Below the pieces are notes generated by a model. It was not told the DNA's origin. It was given only the letters and a program-made list of their open reading frames with translations, and did no database searches. Below are positions 28,961-36,501 of a DNA stretch of 64,000 bases, one piece after another. Each line of letters opens with the position of its first letter. Position 1 is the first letter of the stretch. Both the position numbers and the translations under genes were made by a program. The DNA is taken from assembly GCA_965248235.1 (NCBI GenBank), contig CBDFIU010000005.1:558001-622000 (forward strand), written 5' to 3'. Origin of the DNA: UBA6623 sp965248235 (GTDB lineage Bacteria; Acidobacteriota; Terriglobia; Bryobacterales; UBA6623).

Positions 28961-29149
28961 CCCTAGCCTGCATTTCTCACCAACTGACGGCCGAAGCACA
29001 TGATAGGCCCGCCATTACTTCGTTGCGCTTGCTTGCCGTGCTCACCGTACCGTTCAAGTACGCCTCCGCGCGCCAAGCGGCCCGCGCCTCGTACTGACGG
29101 CCCTCTCATGCACTTCGCCTCGACACTTGGTGAGAAAAGCAGGCTGGGG
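28961..29149. repeat. Inverted-repeat intergenic element (family A)
   Basis: Arms 28961-28983 and 29127-29149 pair in 21 of 23 positions (core tttctcaccaa/ttggtgagaaa). The interior contains ctgacggccctctcatgcac, also present inside the hairpin at 46940-47008, and a second internal stretch rich in short inverted segments (about 29030-29080). The region holds no gene. Confidence 0.6.
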
Positions 29150-29157
29150 CGCGCCCC

Positions 29158-30723
29158 TTACCTCCGCAACGCCTCCGCGCGAGCCACTTTGAAGTCTCGA
29201 TCAATGTAGAACAGTCGGCCGCGGCGGCGCTCATGATGTTTCATCCATTCGAGAGCCTCCTCGCGACTTCGAACACGCTGTGGATTGCGGCGGGCGTAGT
29301 AAATCACTTGCGGGACGATCAAATCGGCGGCGATGGTGAAGACGGTTTCCGACTCTTCGGCGGACGACGCGATGGCGCGGCCGAGATCGCGGTAGCGTGC
29401 CGTGTTCTCGGAATACGCGAAGTGTGATTCGTACCTGGAAAGCGACAGAACAGCCGCAACGACCAGCGCAAGCACGACCGCGGCACGCACCAAGCGCGGG
29501 GTCTTCGGTGTGACCGATTTCTGGAAAAGCCAGGCGAGAAGCGCCGCGAGGAAGACCAGTGTTTTGACGATCGAATAGTCGTGAATCGCGGTCCACTGCG
29601 TGAACACGAGAGCGTGTATGACGGAGTGGCCCAAGATTAGATACAGCAGTAGAATCACGGGTCGCGGGACGCTCCGAGCTGTTTCGCGCCGAGTTTTCAG
29701 CAGCCCGACAGCGCTCATCACCGCGACGGGAAGCAAGAAATAGCCCGCGCCCGTGAAATAGTGGTTGATGATGTGCGGCCAATAGTGAAAAGTTCCTTGG
29801 GCCCGCAATGCAATGGTGTTACCGGTCGTCCTGAAGAAGGCTTCCAGGCCGACCAGCGAAGAGTACTGATAGAGCATCAGGCCGAGGGCCGCTGTCGCCG
29901 CGACGACGGCGATCGCGGCGGCGGCGGCTTCCGAGCGCGATTTCTTGCGTTGAAGGAATCCCCTAGCGGCGACCAAACCGCAGAACAACACCCCTTGGTG
30001 ATCGCTGTAGGCCGCCGTGAACGCCGCGAGAGCGAACCAGCCGAGCAACCCACGAATCGGTCGGCCCTGCTCATCCGCTTCCTGAATGCGCAGCAGAAGG
30101 AATATCGCGATGATCCAAGGGTAGTGCCAGAATGTATCCCCGCAATAGGAGTTGGAGAAGTACCACAGACTTGGGGCGGCCAAGATGAAGGCCGCCGTGC
30201 CCACGGCCGCGGCTCGGCGCGGGGCGGGACCTCGCGACAGCACCAACGACAACAAGTGGTAAAAGAACACGCTCGCGATGAAATGGCCGAGCAAGTTGAA
30301 AATTTGTAGAGACGGCGGCGTGGGCTCGATCGACAAGGCCGTGAAAAGCACGTAAGGGAGTATCGCCGCGAATGGAGGAAAGCTCGTATAGTACCCCTTG
30401 CCGTCCTCGGCGAATTGTTTGATCAGAGGACCCTCGACGAAGCGGTCAGGCGGTGAAGGATAGGTTTGCAATAGGGCGAAGTTGTGCTCAAGCGCGCCTT
30501 GCGTACGCCAGTTGTCGAGGTCGAGGGTGATCAGGGTATGGGCGGTCAGCCATTCATGGTGATCGGACAAAGGCCGGTCGAGGTGCGGCGCTCGCCATGC
30601 CGCGGAGAACAAGAAACAGACGACAACGGCCCCAAACGGAGAAAACACTTTGGCTCGAAGGCGGGACCAAAGCCCGGCGGGTATCGACGAATTCGGGGCG
30701 TCGACATCGAGAGTGTCCGGCAT
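29158..30723 (-). CDS. Polytopic membrane protein, GT-C glycosyltransferase-like
   Basis: 521 residues with roughly ten hydrophobic helices. The N-terminus is cytoplasmic and the first helix (VVVCFLFSAAW) is followed by a loop with RAPHLDRPLSDHHEW. An acidic-aromatic loop after the first helix is typical of GT-C enzymes using polyprenyl-phosphate sugars. Later segments include YYTSFPPFAAILPYVLF and WHYPWIIAIFLLLRI. A soluble C-terminal domain (ADLIVPQVIYYARRNPQRV) is predicted outside. It could glycosylate lipids or proteins at the inner membrane. Function is inferred from topology alone. It is followed on the same strand, with 30 bases between, by the PQQ-propeller gene upstream in transcription. 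Confidence 0.65.
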   Translation of the reverse strand: MPDTLDVDAPNSSIPAGLWSRLRAKVFSPFGAVVVCFLFSAAWRAPHLDRPLSDHHEWLTAHTLITLDLDNWRTQGALEHNFALLQTYPSPPDRFVEGPLIKQFAEDGKGYYTSFPPFAAILPYVLFTALSIEPTPPSLQIFNLLGHFIASVFFYHLLSLVLSRGPAPRRAAAVGTAAFILAAPSLWYFSNSYCGDTFWHYPWIIAIFLLLRIQEADEQGRPIRGLLGWFALAAFTAAYSDHQGVLFCGLVAARGFLQRKKSRSEAAAAAIAVVAATAALGLMLYQYSSLVGLEAFFRTTGNTIALRAQGTFHYWPHIINHYFTGAGYFLLPVAVMSAVGLLKTRRETARSVPRPVILLLYLILGHSVIHALVFTQWTAIHDYSIVKTLVFLAALLAWLFQKSVTPKTPRLVRAAVVLALVVAAVLSLSRYESHFAYSENTARYRDLGRAIASSAEESETVFTIAADLIVPQVIYYARRNPQRVRSREEALEWMKHHERRRGRLFYIDRDFKVARAEALRR

Positions 30724-30756
30724 TGGTTTGTGGACGGGTGGCGGTGTGTTACCGCC

Positions 30757-32180
30757 TTACGACCCGACCCGGGCGAAGCAGTAAAGCGTCGTTGCGGTGC
30801 GTAGGTAGACGAACTTGCCGGAGAAGGCCGGGGTCGCGTAGGTCTCTTCGCCGAGGTCGCTTGTCGTGAGGACTTCCCACTGGGGGCCGGCTTTCAAAAC
30901 GCTGATCTTGCCGGTCTGGCTCACCGCGAAGATCTTGCCGTCGGCGGCTACCGGGCTGGAATAGTATTCTTCGATGGCGTCACGGATACGACCCTTCTTA
31001 TGGACCGCGCCTGATTCGGGATCGATGCTTGTCACGATGCCGCCGTTGCGCACCAGGTAAACGACATTGTCGTAGTAGAGCGGCGACGGGACATTGGGCA
31101 ACGACTTCGTGTGCCTCCACAAGACGTTCGTCGGGTCCAGTTCCCCCAGGCCGTCGAGGCGAACCGCCCAGGTTGCTCCGGCCGCCGCGTCGCGTTTGAT
31201 GGGATCTTCGTATTCGGAGCGGCTGACCACGCCGTCCCCGTCGACATCACTTCGTTCGAGCGACTTGCGGTGTTTTTCATCCCTGGCGTCGGCGGCGGTT
31301 ACACGGCCGTCGCCGTTGGCGTCGGTGCGCTTCAAATAGTCTTCGTAGGGCGGGACGAATTCGCCAATGCCCTTGACGTTGACGTACGCCACGCCGTCGT
31401 CGACGACGGGCGAGCCCTTGGATAGCTTCGCGAAACCATTGAGCCACCAAAGTCTCTTGCCACGCGCCACGGAGTATCCCGCCAGTTCGTTCTGGCCCGA
31501 GACGATGATTTCGTCGCCCCGCGGAGTCGAATGCACAACGGGCGTCGCGAAGGCGCCGGAGCCGTCGATGCGCGGCGTTTTCCAAAGCAGTTCGCCTTGG
31601 CGCGGATCGAAAGCCGCGATGTAGGAGTTCTTGCTCTGATCGGCGACAACGATAATCTTGCCGCCGACCAAGATGGGCGAAGCCGCCATCCCCTGGCCGT
31701 TTTCAAAAGGACCGAGCGGGACTTCCCAACGCTTTTCACCCTCGGGCCCGTAGGAGACGAGGCCGAAATCATAAAACAGCGCGTAGACATTGGTTCCGTC
31801 ACTAACCGCCGTGGGGGCGGCCGCGTCGTTGAGCTTGTTACGGTGTTCCGTGCGTGGCGCGGTAATCGAGCGCCGCCAAAGCTCGCGGCCCGAGTCACGG
31901 TCGAGACAGAGCACCAGTCGCTGATCGCCTTCGTGCGCGGTCAGAAAGATCCGCGACCCGACGATCACGGGAGAGGACTTGCCGATCGGCACCTTTGTTT
32001 TCCAAACGACGTTCTTGTCGGGGCCGAACTCGATCGGAAGGCCGGCGGCGTCGGAGGCTCCGGCGCCGTTGGGGCCGCGGGGGTCGTCAACAGAGCCCAA
32101 GCGATTAGCGGAAGCGCCAACGACAACGCCGCGATGCGTCGAGAGGTTTGCGTCGGGAATGAGATGATCGGGATGGGCAT
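30757..32180 (-). CDS. PQQ-like beta-propeller protein with EF-hand motifs, one-base frameshift
   Basis: An exported beta-propeller of the PQQ-dehydrogenase-like/WD40-like class. The start is ATG 32180: MPIPIISF, then a signal peptide (IAALSLALPLIAWALL). This frame shifts near the C-run at 32079-32083 (GGGGG on the plus strand), after which PRGPNGAGASDAAGL begins the propeller. One missing base explains it, and this also removes the false overlap with the next gene. Blade repeats are visible (VVWKTKVPIG, ELLWKTPRI, RLWWLNG). Two calcium-binding EF-hand loops are inserted: DANGDGRVTAAD and DVDGDGVVSRSE. Typical neighbours of PSCyt1/DUF1501 systems carry such propellers, but no catalytic residues are evident. 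Confidence 0.85.
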
Positions 32181-32246
32181 GACTGCCGTCAGTGTCCCAA
32201 AAAACGCCCGGCGTCCGCAGCCTGGTGTCGGTTCGAACCGGCCGGA

Positions 32247-34082
32247 CTACCAACCCAGCGCATAGGATTTGTCGCGGCGCGGGCCGGCGGCACCGAATAA
32301 TACGCCCCTTTCGGGGTCCACCCGTAGCGCCGTTGCATCTCCGATTGACCAAGGGTGACTCACCGTCACTCGATGCCCGAGGGCTTCGAGGCCTTCAACG
32401 ACATCGGGTGCGACGCGATTCTCGATGCGCATCGTCCCGGGGCGCGATTCGTGACGATAGAAGGAACTCGGGAAATCGAAAATTTGGAACATGGCGGCGT
32501 CGGTGGCCTCTTGGATATCCATGCCGAACTCGACGACATTCAACAGGAATTGCAAGTTCACTTGGTCTTGCGCGTCGCCTCCGGGCGTGCCCCAGGCGAG
32601 ATACGGCTTGCCGTCGTTGAGCGCCAAGCTCGGCGTCAACGTTGTGCGCGGGCGCTTGCGCGGAGCGAGGGCGTTGGCGCGTTTCGGGTCGAGGCTGAAC
32701 GCCTGGCCGCGCGTGCCCAGAACAAACCCCAGCCCTTCCAAGATCGGCGAATGGCGGAACCAGCCGCCGCTCGGCGTGGCGGAGAAGACGTTTCCGGCGG
32801 CGTCGGCGACCCGAGTACCCGTGGTCCCGGGAGCATCGGGGCGCAGCTCGATCGAAGCGGGGATCGCGGCATGCGCCATCGCTTCGGGATGAAACGGGTA
32901 GGGGTCTCCGGGGCGCATCTCAAGCGACGGCTTTTCAAGATCGATGAGCTTGCGGCGTTGGGCGGCGTACTGTTTCGAAAGCAGGCCTCGGTCGGGGACG
33001 CCCACGAAATCGGGGTCGGCGTAATACCATTCGCGGTCGGCGTAGGCGAGCTTCATGGCCTCGGCCAACAGGTGAATGTAGGCCGGGGAATTATGCCCTA
33101 ACTTCTTGAGATCGTAGCCTTCCAGGATGTTCAGGGTCTGCAGCAGGACCGGACCCTGGGACCAGAATCCGGCTTTGTAGACCTCGACGCCTCGGTAAGT
33201 TGTCTTGGCGGGCTCCTCGACCCGGGCGCGGAATTGGGCAAAGTCGTCCAACTCGAGCAAGCCGGCCGATACCGTTCCGTTGCCGTCGCGGGATTTGAAG
33301 GTCTTCTGGTAGGCGACGATTTCCCGAGCGAGGTCGCCGCGGTAGAAAAGGTCTCGTGCCGCTTGAAGGCCCGCCGACCGACCTTGCTCTCGCCGGGCTG
33401 CTTCGGCCGCCGCCAAGCGCTTCAACGTATGCGCCAGATCTTTCTGAACAAACACGTCGCCAATCGGCGGGACGTCCCCGTTCGGCAGAAAGACCTTCCC
33501 GGAGCTGATCCATTCGGTGCGAAAGCGGTGCTCTTGCTCGATGATGTGGCCGCGAAACCCGCCGTACATCGGGAAGCCGTTCTCGGCCAAGTCGATTGCC
33601 GGAGCCAGGACGTCGGCTAGGGAAAGCGTCCCGTATTCGTCGAGCGCCAGAATGAGCGTGTCGACCACGGGCGGCACAACGGCACCGAGAAAGCCGTCCC
33701 CGGGAACGTAGTCGATGTTGCGTTCCCGAAACCACTCGATCGTCGCGCGTCGCGGAGCAAAGCCGTGACCGTTGAGGGAGATAACTTTTTCTTGCTCGGC
33801 GAGGTAGATCAGGATCGGGACTTCGCCGCCCAACCCGAAGCGATCGAACTCAACGACGGCCTGCGCGAAGACGGCCGCGACACCGGCGTCGACGGCGTTG
33901 CCGCCTTTCTTGAGCATCTCGAGCCCGGCGTCGCCGGCGCGATGATGGCCTGTGACGACAACCCCGCGGGTCGCCATGATAACGGGCCGGGTACCGGCGA
34001 CCAATCCGGTCGCCGCGACAATGCCGATACACACGAACCCACCGAGAAACCGCCCGAAACCGCCGCGCCGATAAACATTCAT
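32247..34082 (-). CDS. Gamma-glutamyltransferase family N-terminal nucleophile hydrolase
   Basis: About 611 residues from MNVYRRGG (34082); starts at 34097 or 34142 are also open. A hydrophobic N-terminus (FLGGFVCIGIVAATGLVAG) suggests export. Family features: MLKKGGNAVDAGVAAVFA, then the autocleavage site, where TTGTRVADAAGNVFSATPSGG aligns with the TTHxSVVD region, so the first Thr is the catalytic N-terminal nucleophile of the small subunit. The usual His after TT is Gly here, seen in divergent paralogues. A GGDAQDQ segment and ATDAAMFQIFD are conserved. It hydrolyses or transfers gamma-glutamyl groups; with the divergent motif the substrate may not be glutathione. Confidence 0.88.
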   Translation of the reverse strand: MNVYRRGGFGRFLGGFVCIGIVAATGLVAGTRPVIMATRGVVVTGHHRAGDAGLEMLKKGGNAVDAGVAAVFAQAVVEFDRFGLGGEVPILIYLAEQEKVISLNGHGFAPRRATIEWFRERNIDYVPGDGFLGAVVPPVVDTLILALDEYGTLSLADVLAPAIDLAENGFPMYGGFRGHIIEQEHRFRTEWISSGKVFLPNGDVPPIGDVFVQKDLAHTLKRLAAAEAARREQGRSAGLQAARDLFYRGDLAREIVAYQKTFKSRDGNGTVSAGLLELDDFAQFRARVEEPAKTTYRGVEVYKAGFWSQGPVLLQTLNILEGYDLKKLGHNSPAYIHLLAEAMKLAYADREWYYADPDFVGVPDRGLLSKQYAAQRRKLIDLEKPSLEMRPGDPYPFHPEAMAHAAIPASIELRPDAPGTTGTRVADAAGNVFSATPSGGWFRHSPILEGLGFVLGTRGQAFSLDPKRANALAPRKRPRTTLTPSLALNDGKPYLAWGTPGGDAQDQVNLQFLLNVVEFGMDIQEATDAAMFQIFDFPSSFYRHESRPGTMRIENRVAPDVVEGLEALGHRVTVSHPWSIGDATALRVDPERGVLFGAAGPRRDKSYALGW

Positions 34083-34243
34083 CCCGCTGGGAAGCATAGC
34101 AGAAAGGACCGGGTCCGGCGCCATATCCGGCCTTCCCGGCACGGCGGCGGCGACGTTTGATTCGGGGTCGCTCGCCCCGGCGACGCGACCGTGATACGCT
34201 GGTTTTCGCTCCGTTGCAGCCGGGGCATTTCCGCGAGTATTTC

Positions 34244-35533
34244 ATGGGATCGGAAACTCCACAATCACTCGAACAACTCAGCCGCTCGATTGCCGAGGGC
34301 CGTCGGACACCTGTCGAGGTGACCGAACAGTGCCTGGAACGAATTCTCGTACGCGAGCCGGAAGTGTTGGCCTGGGCGTTTTCAGCCGAAACCGAGGCCC
34401 TTGCACTCGCCCGACAACTCACTGAAGAGCTGCAATCGAGGGGTCCCCGCGGCCCGTTACACGGTATCCCTTTCGGCGTCAAAGACATCTACGATACCGC
34501 GGGCATGCCGACCGAGTGGGGAACGCCGGTTCACAAAGGGCGGGTACCGGCGGCGGATGCGGCTCTCGTCGCCCGACTCAAGCAAGCGGGCGCGATCGTG
34601 TTGGGGAAAACCCATACCACCGCCTATGCGTATTTCGATCCGGCGCCGACGAGGAATCCGCATAACCCGGCGCACACGCCCGGCGGCTCGTCGAGCGGCT
34701 CGGCCGCGGCGGTGGCCGACGGCATGGTCCCTTTCGCGCTGGGTAGTCAAACGCAGGGTTCGGTGCTGCGCCCGGCTTCGTTTTGCGGCATCACCGGGTT
34801 CAAGCCAAGCCATGGGCGGCTGCCGGTCGAGGGCGTCATGCCCTTCGCGCCGACGCTCGATCATCCCGGTCCGTTTACACGTACGGTGGACGATATGGTG
34901 TTTCTCTGGGCGGCGATGGGCGCAGGTTATGAACGGGAAAAGCAGTTTACCGCCGATCCGGGTGCGATGCGGTTCAGCGCGCCACCCTGGCCGATCGAGG
35001 GCGTTCTCGACGCGGAGATGCAATCCGCTTTCGACGCTTACCTGGAGACATTGGGTGAACGCGGTTTCAACATCAAGCGGGACAGCCTTCCCGACGGCAT
35101 GAAAGCGCTGCCCGAGGTCATTCTCACGGTGATGGATTATGAAGCCGCCGAAATCCACGGCGAAGATTTCCGCCAACACGGAGCAGCGGTCGGCCACAAG
35201 CTGGCGCTGCTGATCGAAACGGGGCTCCGCATCGACGAAGGCGCTTACCGGCAGGCCCGCGATGGGCTCGACAAGGCCCGCGCCGATTTTGACGCCGCGG
35301 CCGCCGACGGGCGAATCCGCATCACCCCCGCCGCGTTGGGCGCGGCCCCGGCCAGTCTCGAGACGACCGGCGACCCTTGTTGCAATTCTCCCTTCACGGC
35401 GCTCGGCGTGCCGTCGATTTCGTTTCCTTTCGCGACAGCTAAAAACGGGCTTCCGCTGGGACTGCAATTGGCGGCGGGGAGAGGCGAGGAAGCGCGATTA
35501 TTGGCGGCGGCGTCGGCGTTGGCGAACAGTTGA
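34244..35533 (+). CDS. Amidase signature family hydrolase
   Basis: 429 residues from ATG 34244 (MGSETPQSLEQL). The Ser-cisSer-Lys triad is recognisable: Lys in FGVKDIYDTAG, the Gly/Ser-rich loop TPGGSSSGSAAAVADGM, and GSQTQGSVLRPASFCG carrying the nucleophilic Ser. It hydrolyses an amide; the substrate cannot be told from sequence (allophanate hydrolase, AtzF-like or small-amide amidases share this pattern). It is cytoplasmic, with no signal peptide. It is divergent from the gamma-glutamyltransferase gene. The C-terminus (GLPLGLQLAAGRGEE) is complete. Confidence 0.9.
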   Translation: MGSETPQSLEQLSRSIAEGRRTPVEVTEQCLERILVREPEVLAWAFSAETEALALARQLTEELQSRGPRGPLHGIPFGVKDIYDTAGMPTEWGTPVHKGRVPAADAALVARLKQAGAIVLGKTHTTAYAYFDPAPTRNPHNPAHTPGGSSSGSAAAVADGMVPFALGSQTQGSVLRPASFCGITGFKPSHGRLPVEGVMPFAPTLDHPGPFTRTVDDMVFLWAAMGAGYEREKQFTADPGAMRFSAPPWPIEGVLDAEMQSAFDAYLETLGERGFNIKRDSLPDGMKALPEVILTVMDYEAAEIHGEDFRQHGAAVGHKLALLIETGLRIDEGAYRQARDGLDKARADFDAAAADGRIRITPAALGAAPASLETTGDPCCNSPFTALGVPSISFPFATAKNGLPLGLQLAAGRGEEARLLAAASALANS

Positions 35534-35875
35534 GAAGCCGTACGGTGAACCGGGTTCGCCACCTTAGAGGATTCGACATCGAGAAAGGCGCGGGGTCATT
35601 TTCGAAGGGTCCGTTTCCGTGAACGTTGGCGTTCATGATACCGCCATGAAAACGGGGACGAGGGCGCTCCTTCCGCCCTTTCAGGGCTCGCCCGGGTGGG
35701 GGTTCCACCCAGGGCCGCCTTCGGCTTCACCCTGGGCTACACGTCCTGTCGCCGCTTTGCGGCTCAAGAGATGTGCGAGCTTGGCGATTCCTAATGCACC
35801 GAACTCGAGGGATTTTCGGAGGAATGATATCGCGGGCGAAAGTCGGGGCGGGAACGCGTGAAGTTCCAGTTTTCG
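35534..35875. repeat. Intergenic region with dispersed repeat (family B)
   Basis: No gene seen. 35629-35775 holds a repeat beginning near gataccgccatgaaaacggg, with a GC-rich centre (tttcagggctcgcccgggtg) and a tail ending tcgccgctttgcggctcaag. The same units occur at 41908-42060 and partly at 42113-42235. The centre contains several short inverted repeats and can form RNA hairpins. Confidence 0.55.
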
Positions 35876-36463
35876 CTACCCGCGCGGCGCCCATAGGTTG
35901 CGGAAATTCTGTTTGTGACGCCAAGCCAAGAAGACCGTCATCAGCACGGCGTTTCGCGCATCGAGCGAGTTGCCTTCGAGCCCCATCAAGACGGCGAAAA
36001 ACACCCACGCCGCGAGCGACCCGAGCATTCCCGCTTCCGGCCAGCCGCGCCGCCCGGCCAAAACGCGGATCGCCAGAAAGAAGCCCAGCGCCGCCGCCGC
36101 CCATTGGGGGTACAAAACCAACATCACGCCGGCCGATGTCGCAACGCCCTTGCCTCCCTTGAATTTCAGCCAAGGCGAATAGCAGTGTCCGAACACCGCG
36201 GCAAACCCGAACAGCCAAGCGTAATGGTCGACGCCGCCTGTCGATAAACACCACCAAACCGGCAGGAAACCCTTCCCCATGTCTCCGGCCAATGCGATCG
36301 CCGCTCTCGGCTTGCTGACTCGCAGCACATTATTAAATCCCGGATTGCCGGACCCGACCTTGCGAATGTCGACCCCGGACCCCCACATCGCAACCATCGC
36401 GAAGGGAATGGATCCGGCCGCGAAACAAGCGAGGACTTTGAGGAGAAAAGCGGTTTCAAGCAT
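35876..36463 (-). CDS. plsY: Glycerol-3-phosphate acyltransferase PlsY
   Basis: A 195-residue membrane enzyme that transfers acyl groups from acyl-phosphate to glycerol-3-phosphate, the first step of phospholipid synthesis. The three conserved cytoplasmic motifs are visible: GSIPFA in the first helix, GSGNPGFNN (phosphate-binding), and GHCYSPWLKFKGGKGVAT. Five to seven helices are predicted, as in the family, and the length is normal. It is the second gene after the ACP-AMP-ligase-acyltransferase fusion on the same strand, 38 bases apart, so the two may form a lipid-synthesis operon. Confidence 0.93.
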   Translation of the reverse strand: MLETAFLLKVLACFAAGSIPFAMVAMWGSGVDIRKVGSGNPGFNNVLRVSKPRAAIALAGDMGKGFLPVWWCLSTGGVDHYAWLFGFAAVFGHCYSPWLKFKGGKGVATSAGVMLVLYPQWAAAALGFFLAIRVLAGRRGWPEAGMLGSLAAWVFFAVLMGLEGNSLDARNAVLMTVFLAWRHKQNFRNLWAPRG

Positions 36464-36501
36464 GTCGTTTCCGGGGCCGCCCCGGCGTTGCGCACGGGGA
36501 G

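Noticed and set aside
30757..32352. Longer frame for the PQQ-propeller gene starting at 32352
   Set aside because: It would overlap the gamma-glutamyltransferase gene by about 100 bases and has no signal peptide. A signal peptide exists in the neighbouring frame from 32180, so a frameshift is the better model.
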